This document shows positions 1 through 8,003 of a stretch of 64,000 nucleotides of DNA, piece by piece. The number at the start of each line of letters is the position of its first letter. Position 1 is the first letter of the stretch. Under the pieces are notes generated by a model, which was not told where the DNA came from, made no database searches, and saw only the letters and a list, made by a program, of their open reading frames with translations. The DNA comes from Chloropicon primus (lineage: Eukaryota; Chlorophyta; Chloropicophyceae; Chloropicales; Chloropicaceae), in NCBI GenBank assembly GCA_023205875.1, contig CP060770.1, forward strand, positions 415,966 through 479,965, in the 5' to 3' direction. Made by a program: the position numbers and the translations under genes.

Positions 1-2
1 AG

Positions 3-170
3 CGCTTGGGCTCCATCCTTTCGGACGTCATCCCGCCCAAGTGTCACATCGATGTGGCCTTCCCTCGGGCGGAGCAGGAGGGGGATCCCGCCACGCCGAT
101 GGATGCGACAACGACGACGACGGAGGTGGAGGCGGTGACCAAGGGCCAGCACCACCCGAGTCCGGCGTAG
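3..170 (+). CDS. 3' end of an unrecognised gene, cut by the window edge
   Basis: An open frame runs from the window edge to a TAG at 168-170. It gives 55 residues that begin RLGSILSDVIPPKC, pass through an acidic stretch, and end in a Thr/Glu/His-rich tail. The first half reads like the end of a folded domain and the last third looks like a disordered tail. I do not recognise the family. The strand and frame are supported only by this open frame and by protein-like composition before the simple repeats start. Confidence 0.45.
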   Translation, partial: RLGSILSDVIPPKCHIDVAFPRAEQEGDPATPMDATTTTTEVEAVTKGQHHPSPA

Positions 171-393
171 GGGCAAGGCACAAGGCTGGTGGAGGGTCAA
201 GAACAAGAAGAAGGTGATGATGGTGATGGTGCGAGGAGCCTAGGTTGATGTTCGTTTTGTTTTCGTGTTTTGTTTGCAGTCCACGGTGTTGGCGGTGGTG
301 TTGCCGTCGAAGGAGATGGGTGCTGGGTGCTGGGGGACGACGCACGCACGGCCGACGCATCCAGCCTAATGATGAGAGGGCACGGTTGTTTTA

Positions 394-431
<38 letters not shown>

Positions 432-460
432 GGAGGTTAGTAGTAGAAGTAGAAGAAGAA

Positions 461-673
461 GAGCAAGGGACAACGCATCCATCCACCATGCTCCCCTCCC
501 CCTGCCCCCAAGGTACAGGCCTCGATCTCGATCGATCGATCGATGGATGCATCCCTTCGTCCCTCTTTGCAGTGTCCCTCCCCACCACCATCCTCTCTGT
601 CGCTCCAGGGAAGGAGACTGGGCAAGCGAGGGCTCTTTGGAAAGAGCAAGGGACAACGCATCCATCCACCATG
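461..673 (+). repeat. Exact 30-bp direct repeat (461-490 and 644-673)
   Basis: The sequence beginning GAGCAAGGGACAACGCATCC and ending CCACCATG occurs at 461-490 and again at 644-673. The second copy is preceded by GGCTCTTTGGAAA, which makes it a copy of the recurring palindromic element found upstream of other genes in this window. The first copy lacks the left half of that element. Confidence 0.75.
631..663 (+). promoter_or_regulatory. TTCGAAAGAG-type element, copy 1
   Basis: Reads GGCTCTTTGGAAAGAGCAAG followed by GGACAACGCATCC, one mismatch from the perfect palindrome at 25291-25306. By the orientation rule seen at other copies it should serve a minus-strand gene to its left. None is visible, so this copy may be a dispersed repeat only. 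Confidence 0.4.
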
Positions 674-1310
674 GATTGGATCTCATTCAGGAAGCATCTG
701 TTACACACACACACACACACACACTCTCTCTCTCTCTCTCCCACTCTCTCTGTGTTTTTCTGGATGGATGGATCAAGGCTTCTCGAGTGAGGTCAGCAGC
801 CCGCGGACGAGGACCACTTGAGGGAGAGAGGGAATGCATGAATGAATAATACAAAACAATGGACTACCACGGAGGTTACCTCCCTCCTGGCTTCGATGGA
901 TGGATGGATGTGGATGGCCAACGAAGGGAGAGCTTCCGCTTCCTCTCTCCCTTCGTCGCCACTAATCATGAGTGTACTCGACATCGACATCGTTATTTGG
1001 GTGTCTACTCCCCAAGATGGAATCTCTACTCTCCAGGAGGTTGACGGCGGTCATTCCACAACACACGTACCAACGATACACTTCATAGAAAGAACAAAAT
1101 ACGTCTACACCTAATCAAACACCAGTTAAGAGAACACATTATTCTACCACAGACGTTTCTTTTGTGCACGTCTGTGTTAGAATGTTTCGTGGCGGCGGCG
1201 GAGAGACCAAAAAAAACAGAGAGAAAGGCGAAAGAGTAGAGAACCCCATTAGCAGCGCAGGCAGCGGAGGCAACGGAGGCAACGGCAAAGGAACACGTCC
1301 AGGGAGCATC

Positions 1311-2231
1311 ATGAAGTTCAACGAGGCAGTATCCTCCTCCAGGAGGAAGAGCAGGAAGGTAAGATACCATCCCTCCATCCCTTTTCTCCATCCCTTTCTC
1401 TCCTTTTCTCCTTTTTTCTCCTTTTTTCCTGCTTCGCTGGTAATGGTTCATGCTCGCCCGTTAATGGTTCATGGTTCGTGGTTCATGGTTTCTTTTTTTG
1501 TGGGTGGGGGCGTTCTGTGACGTGCCTCTGTCTCCGGTTCCCATCAAGCGGTCCCATGGGTTGGGTGGGTTCCAAAAACCAAACCACCCGAACACCCGAC
1601 AGACAAGAGGAGGAGGAGCAAACCAAACCAAACCAAAACCAAACCCCTCTTTCACTTCATCTCCATCCTTTCTCTTCACTTCATGCTGTCTCTCTTTCCT
1701 CAAGCTGCTTGCTTGCTTGGTTCTCTTGCTGACGCCATTGTCTTTTTCTTTCGCCTCATCCTTTGCTTGGCTTGCTTCCATGATGGATATTGCTTTTGGC
1801 ATTCCGTGATGCTATGATTGATGATGGGAATATAACCTTAGGCTCACTTCACAGCGCCTAGCCACATGAGGAGGAAGATCATGTCCGCGCCTTTGAGCAC
1901 GGAGCTTCGTGCCAAGTATGCCGTGAGAAGCGTTCCGATCAGGAAGGACGACGAGGTGCAGATTGTGAGAGGAACCTACAAGAACAGAGAAGGAAAGGTG
2001 ACTCAGGTGTACAGGAGGAAGTGGGTGATCCACATCGAGCGCATCACGAGGGAGCGCGTCAATGGAGCGACCGTCAACGTTGGAATTGACCCCAGCAAGG
2101 TCGTCATCACCAAACTGAAGATCGACAAGAACAGGAAGGAGCTTCTCGACAGAAAGAAGGGAGCCAACGCCGAGAAGGGAAAGGGAAAGTTCACCGAGGC
2201 GGAGGTCCAGGCCATGCAGGACGTCGACTAA
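1311..2231 (+). CDS. RPL26: Large ribosomal subunit protein uL24 (RPL26), two exons
   Basis: Cytosolic 60S protein near the peptide exit tunnel. Exons are 1311-1358 and 1842-2231. The first encodes [16 protein letters not shown] and ends AAG|GTAAG. The second follows a ...CCTTAG acceptor and starts with [19 protein letters not shown]. Joined, the product is 145 residues, normal for eukaryotic uL24. It carries the family's N-terminal basic region and the KOW segment ([20 protein letters not shown], then [10 protein letters not shown]). An ORF starting at 1866 alone would lack the conserved N-terminus, which is why the split gene is preferred. The 483-bp intron splits the gene in phase 0. The gene converges with NDOR1 across a 228-bp gap. 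Confidence 0.95.
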
Positions 2232-2459
2232 GTGCGGAGATCTTGTGCCGCGAGTCCTGAATCTCAGATTGGGAAGGTGGGGAGCGGCTTTGCGCCGGGG
2301 CTCTCGTGGTCCTGGCGCCTCCTGGGCCTCTCCTCTCCTCGACTCCACTCCGTGTGGTTTAGGGAACTAGAAAATAGTATATAAACCTATGCTCCAAATT
2401 GTATTTGAAGGAAAGATCAAAAAATAGTGACAACCACGACGACGACGACGACGGTGGGC

Positions 2460-4607
2460 TCAGCTCCACGCCTCCACCTGGTACCTCTTGGTGCTCTCGA
2501 GCCTCTTCACGTACTCCTCCGCTTGGTTGTGCAGCATGTGGTTGTGCTTCACCATGACGTTCACCACCGCGGCCCTCACGTCCTTGGGCATCTGCCCCGT
2601 GCTGCCGGCGACGTGGATCGTCGCGGACCTCAAGTGCAGCATGTCGAAGAACTCCTTGCTGCACGCGTCAATAGCGTCCTGGACATAAAATTTGTTCATC
2701 GTGCTGTACTCCGGGAGGGGCGGGCCGGCCGCCCTGGCGATCTTCGTCGTCTCCACGCCACCGCCCCCGTCGTTCGTGCGCTTCTCTCCGAACTGGTCCC
2801 TCGAAAATGCAGTGACGAATCCACCGGGAGCCGCGAACATGGTGCTGCCTTGGACACAAGTTTCCCAAAACTCCCGGTGAAGGTAGTCCATCTCCTTGCT
2901 CCTGCATCCAAAGAAGACCAAGAGCCTCGTCTCCTCGCCCACCTCCCTCTGAACATTCACGAGGTGGTCCACGACGGACTTGAAAGGTGCAATGCCGGTC
3001 CCCGGGCCGATCAAAATGGCGCAGTTGTTGTGGCCCTTCCTTCTGCCATCCGCCCCCGGTGCGCTTCCCGGGATGATTCCCAGGCTCAGGCTCCCCCTCT
3101 CGATCCAGACGGGTACTCTGGCGTTACGACCGTTCGCTTCCGTGTCCCTCAGGAACGTCGAGCACAGCCCACTGATGCTGCGTTTCCAAGGCGTCTTGAA
3201 GTGGACGACGGCAACCGTCAGCTCGCAGTCCTTGGCGCGGCGCCCAGACTCGCGTGCGCAGGCGGAACTGATCGAAAAGTGCCTTGGTTGGAGCTTGGGG
3301 CAGAGCTGGATGATCCAAGCGAGCGGCATGTCGACGCTCGGAAAGTCTTGCAAACATTCCAGGAGACTCCTCCTCTCCCTCGTGCAATACTGGTAGAGCT
3401 CATCCCTTCCCTCCCTGCTGCTCAGCTCTTGAAGCTTCTCCCTCTCCAGCTCGTCCGATGGGGGCGTGAAGGTGGAGGCGACGTGAAAGAAGTAGCTCCT
3501 TGGGGTGGCACTCGTCGCATCAAGGCAGTAGTTGAACAACGTCCCCAAGTGAATGGCTCTGTCGTGGGGAGGTGATCCCGAGTCCACTGCTTCACCGCAC
3601 GCGTTGTTGCATCCCAGGACAATCCAGTCATCGTACCTGTACCCAATCCTTTCGAAGAAAACGTCCATGAGGTCCCTCCGCTGGGAAGGCACGACCGCCA
3701 GCGAGTCCCCTGGGCAGAAGTCCATACCAGGGTCCAACTGAAATCGGATCGATCTCACATCCTGCGCGTTGCTAGTGGAAGTGAGCCTCTCATTCGCAGT
3801 GACCTCAGCAAAGCACGGCCTTTCCCTCGACCACCCCCCACCCCCCTCGCCCGTGCTGCCTCCCAGGCACTTGCAACTCAAGCCCTCTCGAAGCGCACTG
3901 AAACACAGCTCACTCTCCCGTACAACGTCGAAGCTTTCCAGCCTACGCGCAAGCACCGGGTGATCCACCCTACTCGTCACCAGCCTGCACTGATCCATCA
4001 AACGATCTTGGACCCCATCCGATGATCGATCCACACCGACAGCAGCATTCCCTGGGCCGCAGACTTGCTCCAACTTGCTCAATAGGGCGTCCGTCCACTT
4101 ATCCAGAGCCACAAAGTACCCCCCGCCGGCGTCCTGCTCGTCACCCAGTGAGTCCCTCAGCTCCACCAAAGGTTTTCCACCGAGATCTTCCAGCCTCTTG
4201 AACAACTTCCTGGCAGCTACGTTGTACTTTGGATAGCTCGAGTCTCCCAAACCAAACACACCGTACTTCATCCCATTCAAACTCGTCCTCAAGGGCAGAC
4301 TCTTCCTCAACAAGTTTCGCCAAAACCTTTTCATGTTCTCTGGCACATCCCCTTGACCTGTCGTGCTCGTCACGAAGAACACCAACCGGCAAAGAGGAAG
4401 CGTCGCGATGTCGAACTCATCCATCGCATGGAGGCTAACCTTCCTCAAGCCAAGCTTCCCAGTGAACCTGTGACGTTCCAAGAGTCTCCACAAATCTTCT
4501 GCAACTTCCTCCGCGTTACCCGTCTGACTCCCGTAAAGAACCAACGCCTCCCATGATGCAGATGCCGGTACCGATGCCGATGCAGATGCCGACGGCGATG
4601 CGCTCAT
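2460..4607 (-). CDS. NDOR1: NADPH-dependent diflavin oxidoreductase (NDOR1/TAH18/ATR3)
   Basis: Diflavin reductase of 715 residues. In the known family it passes electrons from NADPH through FAD and FMN to the Dre2/anamorsin Fe-S protein, which starts cytosolic iron-sulfur assembly. The FMN domain shows YGSQTGNAEEVAE (about residues 25-37), TSTTGQGDVPEN (80-91) and GVFGLGDSSYPKYN (116-129). The FAD domain has a PGDSLAVVPS segment and RHFSISSA. The NADPH domain has IGPGTGIAPFKS near residue 535. The C-terminus is YQVEAWS, matching this family's aromatic end and not cytochrome P450 reductase. The start is placed at the ATG at 4607 (MSASPSAS...). The upstream in-frame extension has no ATG. The Ser/Ala-rich first 18 residues are probably disordered. 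Confidence 0.92.
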   Translation of the reverse strand: MSASPSASASASVPASASWEALVLYGSQTGNAEEVAEDLWRLLERHRFTGKLGLRKVSLHAMDEFDIATLPLCRLVFFVTSTTGQGDVPENMKRFWRNLLRKSLPLRTSLNGMKYGVFGLGDSSYPKYNVAARKLFKRLEDLGGKPLVELRDSLGDEQDAGGGYFVALDKWTDALLSKLEQVCGPGNAAVGVDRSSDGVQDRLMDQCRLVTSRVDHPVLARRLESFDVVRESELCFSALREGLSCKCLGGSTGEGGGGWSRERPCFAEVTANERLTSTSNAQDVRSIRFQLDPGMDFCPGDSLAVVPSQRRDLMDVFFERIGYRYDDWIVLGCNNACGEAVDSGSPPHDRAIHLGTLFNYCLDATSATPRSYFFHVASTFTPPSDELEREKLQELSSREGRDELYQYCTRERRSLLECLQDFPSVDMPLAWIIQLCPKLQPRHFSISSACARESGRRAKDCELTVAVVHFKTPWKRSISGLCSTFLRDTEANGRNARVPVWIERGSLSLGIIPGSAPGADGRRKGHNNCAILIGPGTGIAPFKSVVDHLVNVQREVGEETRLLVFFGCRSKEMDYLHREFWETCVQGSTMFAAPGGFVTAFSRDQFGEKRTNDGGGGVETTKIARAAGPPLPEYSTMNKFYVQDAIDACSKEFFDMLHLRSATIHVAGSTGQMPKDVRAAVVNVMVKHNHMLHNQAEEYVKRLESTKRYQVEAWS

Positions 4608-5005
4608 CGCTTCCTCTCTTGCTCTTCTGCTTCCTACGCTCTCTGCCGGGAATAGGATCGGAACGAGGATCAAGTGTGATGAAGTTTGTGTTGCTTTTTT
4701 GGGGTTCTTCCCTTAAGTCGATGCGACCGTGTGAATGGTCGACGGCAAGGTCTTGAGATGGTCTACCGTCCAGGTAGGACCCTCCTCGCTTTCTCTCTCC
4801 CTGCTTTGCTCTTGCTTCCTCTCTTTCCTCTGTCTCCTCTGTGCTCCTCCTCGAGGAGATTGAAGGATGATGCTGAGCAGAGCAGAGCAGAGGAGTGAAG
4901 TGAAGTGAAGTGTGACATGAGGAGGAGGAGGAGGAGGAGGAGGTGAGACAATCATCACAATGCATCTTTGTCACACACACACACACACACACACACTTTC
5001 ACTCA

Positions 5006-5037
<32 letters not shown>

Positions 5038-5400
5038 GTCTGATGCTTTGCTCCTTGGCTTGTGCTGGACAAACAGGGAGAGAGAGAGAGAGGAAGAGGA
5101 GAGCCTAGGAGGGGGAAGACCTGGAGAATCATCCGCCTGGGATACATCTCCTTGTGACTCTCTCTCTCTCTCTTTCTCTCTCTCTCTTTTTGTGTGACGC
5201 TGTGATGGTAGGAGTGATGGAGGAGACTGACAAGTTCTGTAGAGAGACACGATTGATTCATTATGATACAATGACGGGCGGCCTACGTCTAATTGTGCTC
5301 TGCCTGAGGAACTGACCTCTGCTGGGAGCCTGATCGCTCTCCTCCTCTTTTCTCTCGGGCTCACCGCGATGGCCTCAGGCGCTCGCTGGGTCTGACGGTC
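4608..5400. other. Intergenic region with microsatellites
   Basis: The NDOR1 5' side and GID8 3' side share this 0.8-kb gap. It contains (GGA)n at 4919-4942, (AC)n at 4972-4996, and (TC)n-rich tracts at about 5000-5035 and 5155-5190. I see no coding signal. Reading frames here are low-complexity translations of the tracts. Confidence 0.6.
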
Positions 5401-6108
5401 TCACTCCACCATCGGTGTCTGCAAGGAGCTCCTAGACGTTTCGCCTGTCTCGAAGTTCTCAATCTTTGGATAGGAAGTGTCCGAGAGATCATCGAGTCTG
5501 TTCTGGGACCACTTGAGGAGCTTGATCAAGTTCGGAAGCTTGGGTTCCTTCTCCTGACACTGCGCGTGCAATATCGCACTGTTCAGTTCGCTCGCCGCTT
5601 GCTGTCGTCTCTGGACGCCCAAGAGGTCCTTGACGGGGGACACGAGCGGATCTTCGAAGGCAAGGAGAGCCAAAGTCCTCTCGAGCTCCTCGAGGAAACC
5701 AGGGTTCTCTTCCCCAAGAGGCGCGAGGTATTCTTGCGCGAACAGCAAGGCCTTGTCCACTTCCTTCCGTCGGATCAACTCAATCAGCCTCTGCTGCTGC
5801 AGGTGGAAGAAAAGCTTCGAGTCGTGCTCGAGAATCTCAGGATTCAGATCATTCACCCTATCGATAGCGTCCTCCACCTCACCCTTCTGCACCGCTCTCC
5901 GGATAAGCATACGGTCCTTGATGGTTTCCAAGTTCACCTCCGTCGTCGTTCCGCTCTCCCTCTCGAACTCCCTCGCCGCATCCACGTAACCCTCCGTCAC
6001 GAAGAAGTTCATGATCAGCCGGTTCATCCTTTCCTTCTTCACGCCGGCGAAACCTTCCTTGCTCGAGGTCGAGCTCCCTGGACCATCCTCCGACCAAAAG
6101 TCTTTCAT
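5401..6108 (-). CDS. GID8: GID8-like subunit of the GID/CTLH E3 ubiquitin ligase
   Basis: The protein has 235 residues, close to the usual 220-240 for GID8/TWA1. It starts MKDFWSED at the ATG at 6108. The longer frame upstream has a Cys/Phe-rich extension without family similarity. A LisH segment (MNRLIMNFFVTEGYVDAAREF) is followed by CTLH (TIKDRMLIRRAVQKGEVEDAI...LFFHLQQQRLIELIRR) and CRA segments (LERTLALLAFEDPLVSPVKDLL and SELNSAILHAQ). In the known complex this protein is a scaffold linking the RING subunits to the substrate receptor. It is divergent from DOHH, and the gap between them holds a long inverted repeat. Confidence 0.93.
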   Translation of the reverse strand: MKDFWSEDGPGSSTSSKEGFAGVKKERMNRLIMNFFVTEGYVDAAREFERESGTTTEVNLETIKDRMLIRRAVQKGEVEDAIDRVNDLNPEILEHDSKLFFHLQQQRLIELIRRKEVDKALLFAQEYLAPLGEENPGFLEELERTLALLAFEDPLVSPVKDLLGVQRRQQAASELNSAILHAQCQEKEPKLPNLIKLLKWSQNRLDDLSDTSYPKIENFETGETSRSSLQTPMVE

Positions 6109-6157
6109 CCTTTCTCCGTCTCGATTCCTCCCTCCAAACAAACAAAACACCAAGCAA

Positions 6158-6396
6158 GCGACCACTCAAACGAAAGATCTCGACACGTAGATCCTCCTCC
6201 CGCCGTTACCTCCTTCCCTCCCCCTCGTCCCCGCCGTCACTGGCCTCGACAAGGCACGCCACTCCACTCCTTCCTTCCTCCCTCCTCCTCCCGTAGGAGA
6301 TTCCTCGACGACTCCGGACACCAAATGGGTCGAGCGACCACTCAAACGAAAGATCTCGACACGTAGGTCCTCCTCCTGCCGTTACCTCCTTCCCTC
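6158..6396 (+). repeat. 62-bp direct repeat (6158-6220 and 6334-6396)
   Basis: The block GCGACCACTCAAACGAAAGA followed by TCTCGACACGTAG and a CT-rich tail occurs twice in the same orientation just upstream of GID8. A third copy lies inverted at about 6540-6606 upstream of DOHH. Each copy holds a diverged version of the TTCGAAAGAG-type element (CTCAAACGAAAGATCTCGAC). Confidence 0.8.
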
Positions 6397-6705
6397 TTCG
6401 TCGTCCTCGTCCCTCCTCGTCGTCGCAAGAACCTCCCCTCTCTCCCTCTCCTCGACTGAGAACAAACACAAAGTGAAGGAGCACAAGGCGACGAGGACGA
6501 GGACGAGGACGGCGACGGCAACGAGGGACGAGGACGAGGGAGAGGGAAGGAGGTAACGGCAGGAGGAGGACCTACGTGTCGAGATCTTTCGTTTGAGTGG
6601 TCGCTTGACCCATTTGGTGTCCGGAGTCGTCGAGGAATCTCCTACGGGAGGAGGAGGAAGGAGGAAGGAAGGAGTGGAGTGGCGTGCCTTGTCGAGGCCA
6701 GTGAC
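6236..6705. repeat. Long inverted repeat between divergent genes
   Basis: The left arm (6236-6419) and the reverse complement of the right arm (6522-6705) match almost base for base over about 184 bp, with only a few substitutions and short indels in the CT-rich part. The spacer is about 102 bp. The arms lie in the shared promoter region of GID8 (minus) and DOHH (plus). Each arm places a GATCTTTCGTTTGAGTGGTC block facing its own gene, so the region looks like one promoter duplicated in mirror image. Confidence 0.88.
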
Positions 6706-6824
6706 GACGACGACGACGGCGGCGGCGGTGGCGGCAGGAGCGGAGGATCGTAACGTTCGTAACGCTTCCCTCTTCCGTAACGTGTTTCGTAACGTGTGGG
6801 AGCAAGGAGCAACGAGGAAAGAAG

Positions 6825-7904
6825 ATGAGTTATGTTTTGGACCATCGTGTTGCGAATGGAGACAAGTTGATTGCGTTAGGGAAGCGGTTACTGGATGAGG
6901 AGGAGGTATTTGCCAAGCGGTACAGATGCTTGTTCGCTTTGATGAATGTGAAGCCAAGTGCGTTGACGAGAGAACCTCTGCTCCGTGCGTTGATGGAGAA
7001 GAAGCATGGAGCTCTGTTGAGGCATGAGGTGGCGTATGTCTTGGGACAGATGCGGGATGGGAACGAGGAGGTGGTGGAGGGATTGAGGAAAGTGTTGAGG
7101 GACACTGAGGATGATGTCATGGTCAGGCATGAAGCGGCGGAGGCTCTGGGTGCGATTGGGATTCCACAAATGAAGCAGGTGCTCGAGGAACACCTCGAGG
7201 ATGCATCCAGGGAAGGTGAGTGAGGTTGGATGGACCAGCAAGGTTTCTGTGGAGGAGGATTGGTTCAGGGGGTAAGGACATGGATGCTGACTCGTGCTCT
7301 TTGGTTCTGGTTTTGGTTTTTTTGATTCTGTTGTGGATAAAAAGTTGCGGAGACGTGCGAGTTGGCGTTGAGAAGGATCGTCGACGAGCAGAAAAGGAAG
7401 GTGGAGGAGAAAGCGGAGGGAGGTGAGAGCGTGTTCAACACCGTTGATCCCACGCTGGTTTCCGAGGAAGTCCAGAACACCGATGCCGAGAAGCTCGAGG
7501 CTCTTGCCTTGGATGAGAGCGCCAATATGCATGACAGGTACGAGGCTATCTTCGCCGTGAGGAACAAGGGAGGGAAGCAGGCGGTGGACCTCATGGCCAA
7601 GTGCCTGGAGCAGTCCAAGTCGGCCTTGCTGAAGCACGAGGTGGCTTTCGTTCTGGGCCAGTTGCAGAATACCGAGGCGACGGACGTTCTCATCAAAATT
7701 CTGAGGGACGAGAGAGAGCACCCCATGGTGAGACACGAAGCGGCCGAGGCCCTTGGCTCCGTAGCGGAGAAGAACAAAGACGTCTTGAAACTTTTGGAGG
7801 ATTATTGCGGGAACGAGTGCCTCCCCGTGGCACAGTCTTGCATGGTGGCCCTGGACATGCTGGAGAACCAAGAAGACTTTGAGTATTGCGAGGCGCTCAA
7901 CTGA
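6825..7904 (+). CDS. DOHH: Deoxyhypusine hydroxylase, two exons
   Basis: A di-iron HEAT-repeat enzyme that completes hypusine on eIF5A. Exons are 6825-7215 and 7345-7904, with donor GAAG|GTGAGT and acceptor AAAAG|TTGCGG. Joining restores the frame through the conserved VAETCELALRRI segment. The product is 316 residues, near the usual 300. All four His-Glu metal-binding pairs are present as two mirrored sets: HEVAYVLGQ and RHEAAEALGAIG in the first half, HEVAFVLGQ and RHEAAEALGSV in the second. The linker between the halves contains FNTVDPTLV and LDESANMHDRYEAIFAVRN. TGTAA lies at 7968-7972, 64 bp after the stop. Confidence 0.96.
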
Positions 7905-8003
7905 GCAAGCAAGGCAAAGCAAAAGAGAAGAGAAGAGTTCGGGTTTTTTTTGTCTGTTTGTGTTTTTTGTAATCGTATGTATTGCCCCTATTATCGATGC
8001 TCC

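Larger units (their letters stand above)
171..1310. other. Intergenic region and RPL26 leader with simple repeats
   Basis: No gene is supported here. The stretch holds an (AC)n tract at 396-430, an (AC)n(TC)n tract at 702-741, a GATCGATC run near 528-544, and GGAT-type runs near 760-775 and 895-910. The part from about 1190 is purine-rich with GGC repeats and is probably the RPL26 promoter and 5' leader. Short ORFs here are translations of simple repeats. Confidence 0.6.

Noticed and set aside
197-427. Small ORFs with Cys-Val runs in AC repeats
   Set aside because: They are translations of (AC)n. The same holds for frames at about 391-744 and 4971-5261.
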